A DNA stretch of 13,522 bases from Methanomassiliicoccales archaeon PtaU1.Bin030 (lineage in GTDB: Archaea > Thermoplasmatota > Thermoplasmata > Methanomassiliicoccales > Methanomassiliicoccaceae): assembly GCA_002067635.1 (NCBI GenBank), contig MVRB01000080.1, positions 1 to 13,522 on the forward strand, written 5' to 3'. The position numbers and the translations under genes are program-made. A model generated the notes under the pieces. It saw only the letters and a list, made by a program, of their open reading frames with translations. It did no database searches and was not told the origin of the DNA. Below are positions 6,171-13,521 of the stretch, piece by piece (the first letter of the stretch is position 1; every line of letters begins with the position of its first letter).

Positions 6171-7105
6171 GCGACTATTGGACTGACAAGAATGTACTGG
6201 TCACGGGAGGGTACGGTTTCCTCGGATCCCATGTGGTTGCCGCTCTCCTGGCACGGGGCGTGGACCCTGGGAATATAAGGACATATGGCTCCAGCGAGCT
6301 GGACCTGAGAGACATGAGTAACTGCCGTACCGCGGTGAAGGGTATGGACGTCGTGCTGCATGTTGCTGGAAGAGGGGGGGGCATTGGTTACAATCAACGT
6401 AATCCCGGTTCCCTATTCTATGATAACATTATTATGAACACGCACCTCATGGAGGCGGCCCGCCTAGAGGGTGTAGGGAAGTTCGTGGGGATAGGCACAG
6501 TGTGCTCGTACCCCAAGTATATCCCCGTGCCGTTCAGAGAGGAAAACCTATGGATGGGATACCCGGAGGAGACGAACGCATCTTACGGCCTCTCCAAGAA
6601 GATGATGATCGTGCAGTCGGAGGCCTATCGTAGACAGTATGGCTTCAACAGCATCACTCCCCTATTGGTGAATCTTTACGGCCCGCGAGACAAGTTCGAT
6701 CTCGAGGACTCACATGTAATCCCTGCCCTGATACGAAAATTCGTCGATGCTCGAAGAGTAGGGGAGAAGAATATCATCGTCTGGGGTACTGGGAAGGCTT
6801 CCCGTGAGTTCCTTCATGTGCGAGATGCGGCCGAGGGCATTCTTCTGGCGGCAGAGAGGTACGACCGATCCGAGCCTGTCAATATCGGGAGCGGTTCTGA
6901 GGTTACTATCAAGGAGCTAACCGAACTCATAGCTGAGCTTTCAGGATTCCGGGGAGAGATCCTATGGGATGAATCGAAGCCAGATGGTCAGCCCCGCAGG
7001 TGCCTGGACACCTCTCGAGCTCTCCAGGAGTTCGGCTACAGAGCAAAGGTACCTCTGAGGGATGGAGTGCAAGAGACGATTGAGTGGTACATCGCCAATT
7101 ATTGA
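6167..7105 (+). CDS. GDP-L-fucose synthase/ColC-like epimerase-reductase
   Basis: This 312-residue NAD(P)-dependent SDR-fold enzyme is of the GDP-fucose synthase type (Fcl/WcaG), a class that epimerises C3 and/or C5 of a GDP-4-keto-6-deoxy sugar and then reduces C4. Seen: TGGYGFLGSH (13-22) for NADP binding, VAGRGGGIGYN (66-76), GIGTVCSYPKY (108-118), YGLSK (Y140 and K144), NLYGPRDKF (169-177), SHVIPALIRKF (182-192), VWGTGKASREFLHVRD (205-220) and KPDGQPRRCLD (271-281). C113 and H183 match the epimerase acid/base residues C109 and H179 of E. coli Fcl, so epimerase activity should be present. In a colitose pathway the same fold (ColC) does C5 epimerisation and C4 reduction. It starts with GTG overlapping the previous stop and is the last gene of the operon. 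Confidence 0.85.
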   Translation: MSDYWTDKNVLVTGGYGFLGSHVVAALLARGVDPGNIRTYGSSELDLRDMSNCRTAVKGMDVVLHVAGRGGGIGYNQRNPGSLFYDNIIMNTHLMEAARLEGVGKFVGIGTVCSYPKYIPVPFREENLWMGYPEETNASYGLSKKMMIVQSEAYRRQYGFNSITPLLVNLYGPRDKFDLEDSHVIPALIRKFVDARRVGEKNIIVWGTGKASREFLHVRDAAEGILLAAERYDRSEPVNIGSGSEVTIKELTELIAELSGFRGEILWDESKPDGQPRRCLDTSRALQEFGYRAKVPLRDGVQETIEWYIANY

Positions 7106-7198
7106 TGACTTTCTGAAACTGGTCCTGGATAACGCGGGCTTCGAGGCCATTTATCTCACATCAGAAACGCCCTCGTAACGCATCCTCTTCACAGCGTG

Positions 7199-8026
7199 TT
7201 ATGGGCCAGCCTTCGCCGAAGGATCGATACCATAGATGTCGCTTTTTCTCCCTCGACCTCTGTGGAGTAAATAGTAAAGAGGGCTGAAGATGAGCCCCGC
7301 TCGTTCTATGAAGCCTTCATAAAGCACTTTTAGGGGAGGCTCCCCCTTCATAATGCGGTTCAACCTCCACCCATCGGACATGAAGATGTTTGGTATCAGG
7401 TGTTTGTGCCTGCAGTACAGGGGAAAGATCGTCAAGGAATAGTGTACCTTATTGCGTATCCACTTGCTGGGATAGTCCTTGAAGATGTCCATCCCGATGG
7501 TCTCGGTCCTGTACAAGTCTGCGGCCATCGCATCCACACCCCTCCCCAACCTTTTGCTCCGCAATGTAATGTCTAGATCGTCACCGCCCGTTATGTTGCC
7601 ATCATAACCCTTTAGAATGTCCAGGAAGAAACGACGACGAAATATCCAAGCATAGTTCTCTGTGGGTTTCTCCCCCCAACCACCATAAAAGAAATCGCTC
7701 TGCGCTGCTAGCGCAGAAAATTTTTGCATGTCGAACTGGTGGATAATCACATCGTCATCACAAATTGCAACCCACTCGCTGTTGCTCACGAAAGCCCCGT
7801 AGTTCCTGGCCTCCAGCCGGTCCATGTCCGCTTGTATCAACCTCACATGATATTTTTTACACAATTCCTCTATCTCCTTCTTCTCCTTAATCGAGGAATC
7901 GACTACGATAACCTCTCTGAACCCCTGAGTAGTGGAATGAATAAGCGTCCTGGAAAGGTATCCATATTTGTCCATTGTTGGAATGACCAATGATAAGGTG
8001 GATTTATCGGTGGATTTATCGCTCAT
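7199..8026 (-). CDS. GT2-family glycosyltransferase
   Basis: This 275-residue enzyme is of the GT-A fold, glycosyltransferase family 2, and probably adds one sugar from a nucleotide sugar to the glycan. The N-terminal LSLVIPTMDKYGYLSRTL (11-28) and EVIVVDSS (38-45) are the nucleotide-binding core, and EWVAICDDDVII (84-95) carries the metal-binding DDD at 90-92. GGDDLDITLRSKRLG (147-161) fits the catalytic-acid region. No clear membrane anchor is seen, although residues 236-255 are hydrophobic. It is transcribed towards the epimerase operon (convergent, 93-base gap). The ATG at 8026 has no obvious Shine-Dalgarno motif. The first codons include a 12-bp tandem duplication giving SDKSTDKST. Donor and acceptor cannot be told. 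Confidence 0.85.
   Translation of the reverse strand: MSDKSTDKSTLSLVIPTMDKYGYLSRTLIHSTTQGFREVIVVDSSIKEKKEIEELCKKYHVRLIQADMDRLEARNYGAFVSNSEWVAICDDDVIIHQFDMQKFSALAAQSDFFYGGWGEKPTENYAWIFRRRFFLDILKGYDGNITGGDDLDITLRSKRLGRGVDAMAADLYRTETIGMDIFKDYPSKWIRNKVHYSLTIFPLYCRHKHLIPNIFMSDGWRLNRIMKGEPPLKVLYEGFIERAGLIFSPLYYLLHRGRGRKSDIYGIDPSAKAGP
7997..8020. repeat. 12-bp tandem duplication at the start of the GT2 gene
   Basis: GGTGGATTTATC occurs twice back to back (7997-8008 and 8009-8020). It is in frame and adds DKST to the N-terminus. The duplicated residues lie before the first beta strand, so they probably do not affect the enzyme. It is likely a recent slippage event. Confidence 0.8.
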
Positions 8027-8037
8027 GGCAATGACCG

Positions 8038-8262
8038 CTACAATGTACCAGCAATTGCTCGAATATCTTTCATACTTATGCTTTGGATATCCATTTCGAT
8101 TATTTCAGGTCGCTGCCATGTGGTGTACAATGGCCATCTTATCTCCCAACGCCGGTCTGCGCCTTGGAGGCGGGAGTTGCTCTCGCACGGTATCGACGTA
8201 TAGTTGGTGACGAAATAAGGGTCAGTCATGATCATCTGCCTCACCCATGCACCTGTTCTCAT
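8038..8262 (-). CDS. Possible small protein or gene remnant, unassigned
   Basis: This open frame of 74 codons on the minus strand ends 11 bases before the GT2 start. I do not recognise the product. It is rich in Trp, Arg and Ile (for example RRWEIRWPLYTTWQRPEIIE), which looks more like coding than random sequence, but no family motif is clear. There is no good ribosome-binding site. A TATA-like stretch read on the minus strand (GAATTATATAG, about 8323-8333) lies 60-70 bases upstream and could drive it together with the GT2 gene. It may be a fragment of a larger gene lost when the nearby insertion sequence arrived, or it may not be coding. Up to the IS end at about 8346 nothing else is seen. 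Confidence 0.3.
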   Translation of the reverse strand: MRTGAWVRQMIMTDPYFVTNYTSIPCESNSRLQGADRRWEIRWPLYTTWQRPEIIEMDIQSISMKDIRAIAGTL

Positions 8263-8322
8263 TGAACATCGTCCTATAGGAGGGATTCAGTGCAATAAGA
8301 ATCTGACAGTCAAGGATGCACA

Positions 8323-8333
8323 CTATATAATTC
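8323..8333 (-). promoter_or_regulatory. TATA-like box upstream of the 74-codon frame and GT2 gene
   Basis: Read on the minus strand this is GAATTATATAG, an AT-rich box in a moderately AT-rich region just outside the insertion sequence. It would start RNA near 8300 and lead into the 74-codon frame and then the GT2 gene. It is supported only by base composition and position. Confidence 0.35.
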
Positions 8334-8345
8334 TACATTTCAGCC

Positions 8346-9998
8346 TAAACTCCTCGTGAGTTATGACTATGTGATTACTCCGACCGGTATCAGGATCCTA
8401 ATCTTCTCCAGCGGCGTCCTTGCCTTTTTCTGTTATCTCGGTCAGCATCCAGCGCCCGCCGGTGCTAACTGCCCTGACATAGCCAGTTCAAAGAGGACGT
8501 CATCGACGGACTGGCGGGCCAGCAGGTCCGCCTCCCTGGCCCGGTTCAGCAGATGGGCCTGGAGGACCAACGCAACGAAGAAGATGAATAGCAGGCCGCG
8601 CAGCGAAGAAATCTTCCATATGCGCAGCGGTAACAGGTCCAGCTCGTTCTTGGGCTGTTCGAACAGCTTCTCCGCCTCGTCCCTCTGACAGTAGAGCGAC
8701 AGCACATCGTCCCAAGCGGCCGTCCGGGACGAGAAGCAGGATCATCTTGCCAAAGCGGTTCTCCGCCTGTGCGATCGCCTTGTGCCTCCGCCTCAGGTGA
8801 AGGACGCGGTCCTGCACCGTGCACTCGAAGTAGCCCGCGAACCGGCCGGCAGCGCTCTTGAAGGTCTCCATTGGGTTCCCCCGCCAGACCTTCAAGTCGT
8901 CCAGCACCTGCTCGATGTCTTGCAGGTGACGGTAGAACTTATGGTGCTTCTCCGACTCCTTCTTCTTGGTGAAGAAGACGAAGCCCTTGAGCTTCGCTCC
9001 AGCAATCTCCAGCTCCTACTCAGCGACGTGGTAGATCTCGTCCTTGAACATTCGTGCGTTCGCGGCGTCGGCTATGCAGGCATTCGTCTCGGAGATCAGG
9101 CCCTTGGCGACCTTGCGCACGAAGGGCGGGGGCATGATGAAGTCGATGTTCCCTTCGCTGTAGGACCCCCGGCCGAGGATGAAAATGCAATCTTCGATCC
9201 CCCAACGACCTGGACTGCTCGGCCATGTTATGCAGCGTGACCACGTCGGTCACACTGTCGAAGAAGAGATTCAGCAGCAACGGCATCCTGCTCTCCAGCG
9301 ACACGACCAGCCCCAGGTTGACCTGCGGCAGGTCGATACCGTCCCGGTTGTGGCCGTACTCCAGCCACTACAGGTTCCTGGAGTACGAGGACAGGGAGGT
9401 AATATCGTACACCAGCACCCCCTTCCCTGGACGGACCAGGGAGGCGTAGAAGGAGGCCTTGGCGGCCTCCTTCCCACCGAGCTCATCAATCAGCCCGGAG
9501 GAGCGCTGTGAGGTGTACTCTCCTTCCAGAGAGCACATCGCCTGCAGGAAGGAATCCTCCAGCACGCGATGGAGGTTCCGCCAAGAGTCCGGCCTGATGA
9601 CCATGGCCATGGCCAGTGCGAGGATCTCCTCGCCCTATGGTCCGAACGCTTGAACGAGCTTCTGACGCAGCTTGAACTCGCCGGCGATGTGGTTCAGCAG
9701 ATAGGTCGTGCCGTAATTATTCGCGTTTTTGATATCGCGCTGGAATTATTTCTCGACTATTTGGCCGCTCTCCTCGTCCACCACGCCTAGGTAGCGGCGA
9801 CGCTGCCTGGGAGCTTTCTTCTCTGGGTCCCAGTAGGACTCGGCTTCGTAGGCATAGGTCTTGCCCTTGACCTTCTGGTGGAAGATGAATAGCATACATA
9901 ATAGGTATAACTATGACTAGTTAGTGCAAACTTTCGGATGGCCAGCATAAAAAAATATCAGAAGAGCACAGAGATAATTTTAGAAACCCGGGAGTTTA
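8346..9998 (-). mobile_element. Decayed IS1634/IS4-type insertion sequence
   Basis: The region holds one broken DDE transposase on the minus strand. Candidate ends are an 8-bp inverted pair, TAAACTCC at 8346-8353 and GGAGTTTA at 9991-9998. They would bound about 1.65 kb, a usual size for this group. Little further similarity extends inward, and no target-site duplication is evident outside them, so the exact ends are uncertain. The element splits the glycan locus between the GT2 gene and the CgeB-like glycosyltransferase. It should no longer move by itself. Confidence 0.6.
8398..9895 (-). pseudogene. IS1634/IS4-type DDE transposase, multiply disrupted
   Basis: Joining frames from ATG at 9895 to TAG at 8398 gives about 500 residues with a familiar transposase order. 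It starts MLFIFHQKVKGKTYAYEAES, then RRRYLGVVDEESGQIVEK, NYGTTYLLNHIAGEF, LVYDITSLSSYS (with the first catalytic Asp), WLEYGHNRDGIDLPQVNLGL, FILGRGSYSEGNIDF, QRDEAEKLFEQPKNELD (with the catalytic Glu) and the ending WMLTEITEKGKDAAGED. Four in-frame stops interrupt it, at 9746-9748 (TAA), 9635-9637, 9368-9370 and 9016-9018 (TAG). Three frame changes are needed, near 9199-9203 (one extra G in a G5 run), near 8711-8721 and near 8460-8500. With this many independent lesions a sequencing error is unlikely. The many open frames on the plus strand here are shadows. Confidence 0.85.
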
Positions 9999-10013
9999 AG
10001 TTTTAATCCAAAT

Positions 10014-10023
10014 AACTAAATAC
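10014..10023 (+). promoter_or_regulatory. AT-rich promoter of the CgeB-like glycosyltransferase
   Basis: The stretch 9990-10025 is AT-rich, with two TATA-like choices: AACTAAATAC (10014-10023) and the preceding AGTTTTAAT (9999-10007). The first would start RNA within a few bases of the ATG at 10050. No Shine-Dalgarno motif precedes that ATG, so a nearly leaderless transcript fits. If the IS end at 9998 is right, this promoter lies at or just outside the element. Confidence 0.4.
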
Positions 10024-10049
10024 GAACGTCCTATCTCGAGAATTAATTA

Positions 10050-11210
10050 ATGACGATTGCTGATTTTGTTCATAACATTTCTAAGAAACTGCAAGTATAC
10101 AATAGGGAGTGGAGTCTGTTGCACCCCTTCCCTGATTGTGTCGTAAGTAAAAGCTACTTATCCAAGGAGGAGCAGATCGCCCGCATATACTCTTCCCTGG
10201 TGAAGAGAAACAAACAGTTTCTCACCGCGGCTAAGCCGCACGTATTCATAGCCGTGCGCCATGTAAATTGGGAGAGGGGGGGACTGGTAGAACCTTGGAA
10301 TGATGTAGCTTCTGTAACCCATTACGACTGGTCGCTAGATGGTTATGACCAAAATGCTCCCTCCTGGCAGGAGAAAATGAAGAGGGAGTTCAACAACAAG
10401 CTCTTAGCGATGGTGAAGAAAAGACATCAGGAAAAGAGGATCGATCTCTTCTTCTCCTACCTATCGGGCCGCTGGGTCTATCCGGAGACAATAGAAAAGA
10501 TAAGTAGTCTAGGAATCATCACCGCCAACATTAGTTTTGACGATAAGACGTCTTATTGGGGTTATCGAGAGAAGGGGGGGCTATCGGGGAACGCCGAGAT
10601 AGCCAGTCGCTACGATGTTTGCATTACCTGCCAGGATCGAGACGACGTTGGGAAATACGTGTTATCTGGCGCTAATCCTCTTTTTCTTCCCGCAGCAGGA
10701 AACCCCAATATTTTCAGCTATTTGAATTTGGATCGCACAATCGGCGTTTCGTTCATTGGCCAGTGCTATGGTATCCGCCCCAAGTATATCGGGCACCTGA
10801 GAAAGAAGGGCATTGACGTGAGAACCTATGGCCTGGGATGGCCGTCGGGTTCCATCACCTTGAAAGATATGAACGAGATCTATAATAGGTCCCTAATAAA
10901 TCTTGGATTTAGCTCCATAAATAGTTCCGATAAAATAAGGGGTCTGAAGGGCAGGGATTATGAGATCCCCCTGGCAGGGAACCTTTATTTGACATCCTAT
11001 CACCCCAGTCTGGAAGAGGTCTACAAGATCGGTACGGAGATCGATTGCTACCAGGATAGGGAAGACCTACTAGAAAAGGTGAGGTTCTATCTGGACCACC
11101 CCGACAAAGCGATGAGGATAGGGGACATGGGGAGGAGACGGTGCTTACGGGACCATGTGTGGATAAACCGCTATTCCGAGCTTCTCACTATACTGCGGGG
11201 GCCAGCCTGA
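10050..11210 (+). CDS. CgeB-like (Glyco_trans_1_2) glycosyltransferase
   Basis: This 386-residue protein probably has a GT-B fold and transfers a sugar onto the surface glycan. The N-terminal half (about 60-215) looks like the acceptor domain: KPHVFIAVRHVNWERGG (62-78), IDLFFSYLSGRWVYPETIE (131-149) and ITANISFDDK (157-166). The C-terminal half matches the CgeB/YkvP-type domain: VSFIGQCYGIRPKYIGHLRK (233-252), DVRTYGLGWP (256-265), IYNRSLINLGFS (277-288), LKGRDYEIPLAGNLYLTSYH (299-318) with the nucleotide-contacting segment, then CYQDREDLLEKVRFYLDHPD (333-352). No signal peptide or membrane segment is seen. It is the only gene on its strand between the insertion sequence and the convergent GT4 gene. 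Substrates are unknown. Confidence 0.8.
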   Translation: MTIADFVHNISKKLQVYNREWSLLHPFPDCVVSKSYLSKEEQIARIYSSLVKRNKQFLTAAKPHVFIAVRHVNWERGGLVEPWNDVASVTHYDWSLDGYDQNAPSWQEKMKREFNNKLLAMVKKRHQEKRIDLFFSYLSGRWVYPETIEKISSLGIITANISFDDKTSYWGYREKGGLSGNAEIASRYDVCITCQDRDDVGKYVLSGANPLFLPAAGNPNIFSYLNLDRTIGVSFIGQCYGIRPKYIGHLRKKGIDVRTYGLGWPSGSITLKDMNEIYNRSLINLGFSSINSSDKIRGLKGRDYEIPLAGNLYLTSYHPSLEEVYKIGTEIDCYQDREDLLEKVRFYLDHPDKAMRIGDMGRRRCLRDHVWINRYSELLTILRGPA

Positions 11211-11251
11211 ACCGCCCTGGGTAGGCCTAATGACCGTCCAGACAAGGCAGT

Positions 11252-12496
11252 TCAATCATTTCTGACTGCCAGCTTGTACTGAGATAGGACTTTCTGAGCA
11301 TGGACGAGATGAGAATGGTTCTTCCTAACGTACTCCAGTCCGCTGAGGGCTATACTCTCCCGTACGTCCTTGTGATCGAAGATGTATATCACACGTTCTG
11401 CGATCGCATCAGGGTCCCCTGCCGATACTTTGAAACCATTAACGCCGTCGGTGATCGTTTCCTTTAAGCCACCAATATTGGATACGATAACGGGCTTACC
11501 GCATGCCATTCCCTCAAGCATCGAGAGCGAGGTGGCCTCCTCAACACCGAAAGAAGGTGTCGAGGGTATTAGTACGATATCTGAGCATTGGAAGTACGAA
11601 GGGATTGTCCTATGCGGCACCGAGCCAAGCAAAATGATATGCCCCTCTAGGCCGAAGTCGGCGATGACTTTGTGAAGATGGCTTCTCTGGGGTCCATCGC
11701 CCGCAATGAGCAAGATTGCCTCAGGATGCTTCTTCGTTATGGGAGCCATCGCCCTGATGGCGAATTCCACTCCATTTTTCGGAACCAGCCTCCGGGGGCA
11801 CAACAGAATCTTAGCCTCTCCGGGGACATCTAGGGATCGACGGAGGGCTTTCATCCCAGGCCCCGGCAGAGGATGGAAGGTAAGGGTATCTACAGCGTTG
11901 GGAAGGACCTCCATCCGTTCACGATCTATGTTTGCCTGATTGCTTATATAATCCCTAATCCTGCTATCGACGCATATTATCCTGCTAGCTAGAGCATATG
12001 AGGACAATTCTTCTTGGAGCTGTTTTTCTACAGAAGGTGATGTGGGGTCCAATCCCTCGGCACTGACCATCTCCCTCACATAATAGCCGTGGACCGTGAG
12101 GACCATGGGGATATGGACCTTTCTTCGCTCCATCTCCGAGGCGACCACCTGAAGGGAGAGTGTGTCCTGTGGATTGAGGACCTGGCAATCTAGGTCGCTC
12201 TCTCGAACACTGCGCCTCAGCAGCTCCAACTTCTCCTGACCCCAGGATTCGACCCTCTTTTCCTTCGAAGTCACCAGCCTCCTGGACAATGCCCCGGGGT
12301 ACCTCGTGATCAGTTTAAAACCCACGGTCTCATGGGGGTAGATGGTCCCGACCTTCACACCCAGGTTCTCTAGGCCAGAGGCAAGGAGCCTGATATGAGT
12401 GTGCTTACCGCCTACTCCTCCACCCTTGAAAGGGTCATCACTACTAGGAATAATCACCTTCTCGACGGAGGGGTTCATCTCAGGTCCTTGATGCAT
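11252..12496 (-). CDS. GT4-family glycosyltransferase
   Basis: This protein of up to 414 residues is of the GT-B fold, glycosyltransferase family 4 (retaining). The glycine-rich N-terminal loop GGGVGGKHTHIRLLASGLEN (25-44) begins the acceptor domain, and VLTVHGYY (132-139) is typical. In the donor domain are CPRRLVPKNG (233-242) with the Arg and Lys that bind the nucleotide diphosphate, ILLIAGDGPQ (261-270), and the E-x7-E motif (E320 and E328) in EEATSLSMLEGMACGKPVIV. The ATG at 12496 has no ribosome-binding site. Met7 at 12478 has AAGGA six bases before it, and a TATA-like box (12511-12520) would place the transcript start after the first ATG, so 12478 may be the true start. It converges with the CgeB-like gene (41-base gap). 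Donor and acceptor are unknown. Confidence 0.88.
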   Translation of the reverse strand: MHQGPEMNPSVEKVIIPSSDDPFKGGGVGGKHTHIRLLASGLENLGVKVGTIYPHETVGFKLITRYPGALSRRLVTSKEKRVESWGQEKLELLRRSVRESDLDCQVLNPQDTLSLQVVASEMERRKVHIPMVLTVHGYYVREMVSAEGLDPTSPSVEKQLQEELSSYALASRIICVDSRIRDYISNQANIDRERMEVLPNAVDTLTFHPLPGPGMKALRRSLDVPGEAKILLCPRRLVPKNGVEFAIRAMAPITKKHPEAILLIAGDGPQRSHLHKVIADFGLEGHIILLGSVPHRTIPSYFQCSDIVLIPSTPSFGVEEATSLSMLEGMACGKPVIVSNIGGLKETITDGVNGFKVSAGDPDAIAERVIYIFDHKDVRESIALSGLEYVRKNHSHLVHAQKVLSQYKLAVRND

Positions 12497-12510
12497 GATA
12501 AATGCGAAGG

Positions 12511-12520
12511 ATATTTCATC
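12511..12520 (-). promoter_or_regulatory. TATA-like box of the GT4 gene
   Basis: Read on the minus strand, TGAAATATCC lies about 20 bases before the ATG at 12496 and about 38 before the ATG at 12478. A start of RNA about 27 bases downstream would fall near 12489, which favours the second ATG. It is a weak match and is listed because it bears on the start choice. Confidence 0.3.
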
Positions 12521-12693
12521 GTTCTGTTACCGTTTCCATCAATCCAGAACCCCATGATCGAACGCTCACTTGACTTCGACTTACATTAGGTCTGTTACAC
12601 CAATACCGTCACCCAGACTCGGTCATCAGCGTACACTGGCGCTTAGAAATATTTTTTTGTCTGCCGATTGCTAAAGACCCTCTGAGCCGACGC

Positions 12694-13521
12694 TCAATCA
12701 TCGCCGCTCTGGGAGCTGGGGCTCTCGGGGAACTTGGCATCCAGCCTCTGGAAGGAGCGCTGTAAGATCCGCCTCATGGCAGCCAGCACGCGCTTCATCA
12801 GGGCCCGGAAGGCCTCATCGAGTAGTAGCACGCTCACCAACCAGTCGTTCCGGTGGAACTCCCGGCAGACGAGTCGGTCGGCCTTCATGTCCCCGGCCCA
12901 TTCGCGTAGCGAGCGGTTAGGCGTATCAGCCCCCATCCGGCTGTACACGGTACAGTTGAGGAGATCGAACACGATGCGAGCGAACCGCACCTTCCCTTCG
13001 AAGGGCACGATGGAAGCGGGGTCCAAAGTGCCTGTCAGGTCCTGGTACGCGATGAGCGGGAAGTTCATCCCGCACGCCAGGCCTATCCCGCACCATGCCC
13101 ACAGGTGGGGGTTAACCTCAATAAGAACGAACTCATCGGTCCGGGCGTCCTGCTTGAACTCGAACTCCACCACTCCCACGTAGCCTAGCTCGCGGACGAT
13201 CCTCTCTGCCATGTCCCAGATGGGGCTCGGGGGCGCCACCCTCTCTCCCAGGTTGGTGTCGCCGTGGTTGGTCATGCAGCCCCGGATCTTGTGGCCGGCG
13301 ATGGACGCGACGATCCGGGAGGACCGGTCGATGTACATCCCGATGTTATATATGCGGTCAGAACCGCCGCGCACGAACTCCTGGAAGAACATATGGTCCA
13401 TGAACCGGCCCTCTCTCTTCATGAACCTCTCCAGCTCCCACTTGTCATCTATGATGGTGTTGCGGAGACGGATCATCTCGGCATGAAGGCGCTGGGGATC
13501 GCCGTTGCTCGACCACCGATG
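12694..13521 (-). CDS. ATP-grasp family protein (partial, runs off the right edge)
   Basis: The frame stays open to the window edge and ends with TGA at 12694-12696, so 275 residues of the C-terminal part are seen. ATP-grasp enzymes join a carboxylate to an amine or thiol through an acyl phosphate. Seen here: FFQEFVRGGSDRIYNIGMYI, like the ATP-grasp strand that holds the QEF/Y motif before the glycine-rich part, VGVVEFEFKQDARTDEFVLI with the metal-binding Glu, and EVNPHLWAWCG with the Glu and Asn that bind Mg-ATP. These are the usual last catalytic motifs. The remaining hundred residues, with a basic, Arg-rich end, lie outside the fold. Related ATP-grasp proteins occur in surface-glycan loci, but the substrate here cannot be told. 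The ATG at 13476 is internal; the true start is outside the window. Confidence 0.7.
   Translation of the reverse strand, partial: HRWSSNGDPQRLHAEMIRLRNTIIDDKWELERFMKREGRFMDHMFFQEFVRGGSDRIYNIGMYIDRSSRIVASIAGHKIRGCMTNHGDTNLGERVAPPSPIWDMAERIVRELGYVGVVEFEFKQDARTDEFVLIEVNPHLWAWCGIGLACGMNFPLIAYQDLTGTLDPASIVPFEGKVRFARIVFDLLNCTVYSRMGADTPNRSLREWAGDMKADRLVCREFHRNDWLVSVLLLDEAFRALMKRVLAAMRRILQRSFQRLDAKFPESPSSQSGDD

Noticed and set aside
7110..7166. TTTCTGA and TCAGAAA as a terminator between the convergent genes
   Set aside because: The arms are 7 bp with a spacer of over 40 bases and no T-tract follows.
8782..9790. Several plus-strand frames over the insertion sequence
   Set aside because: They are reverse shadows of the transposase; the minus strand gives continuous transposase similarity.
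8362..9919. TATGACTA at 8362-8369 and 9912-9919 as a target-site duplication
   Set aside because: Inside these copies no inverted termini are found, so the 8-bp match is probably chance.
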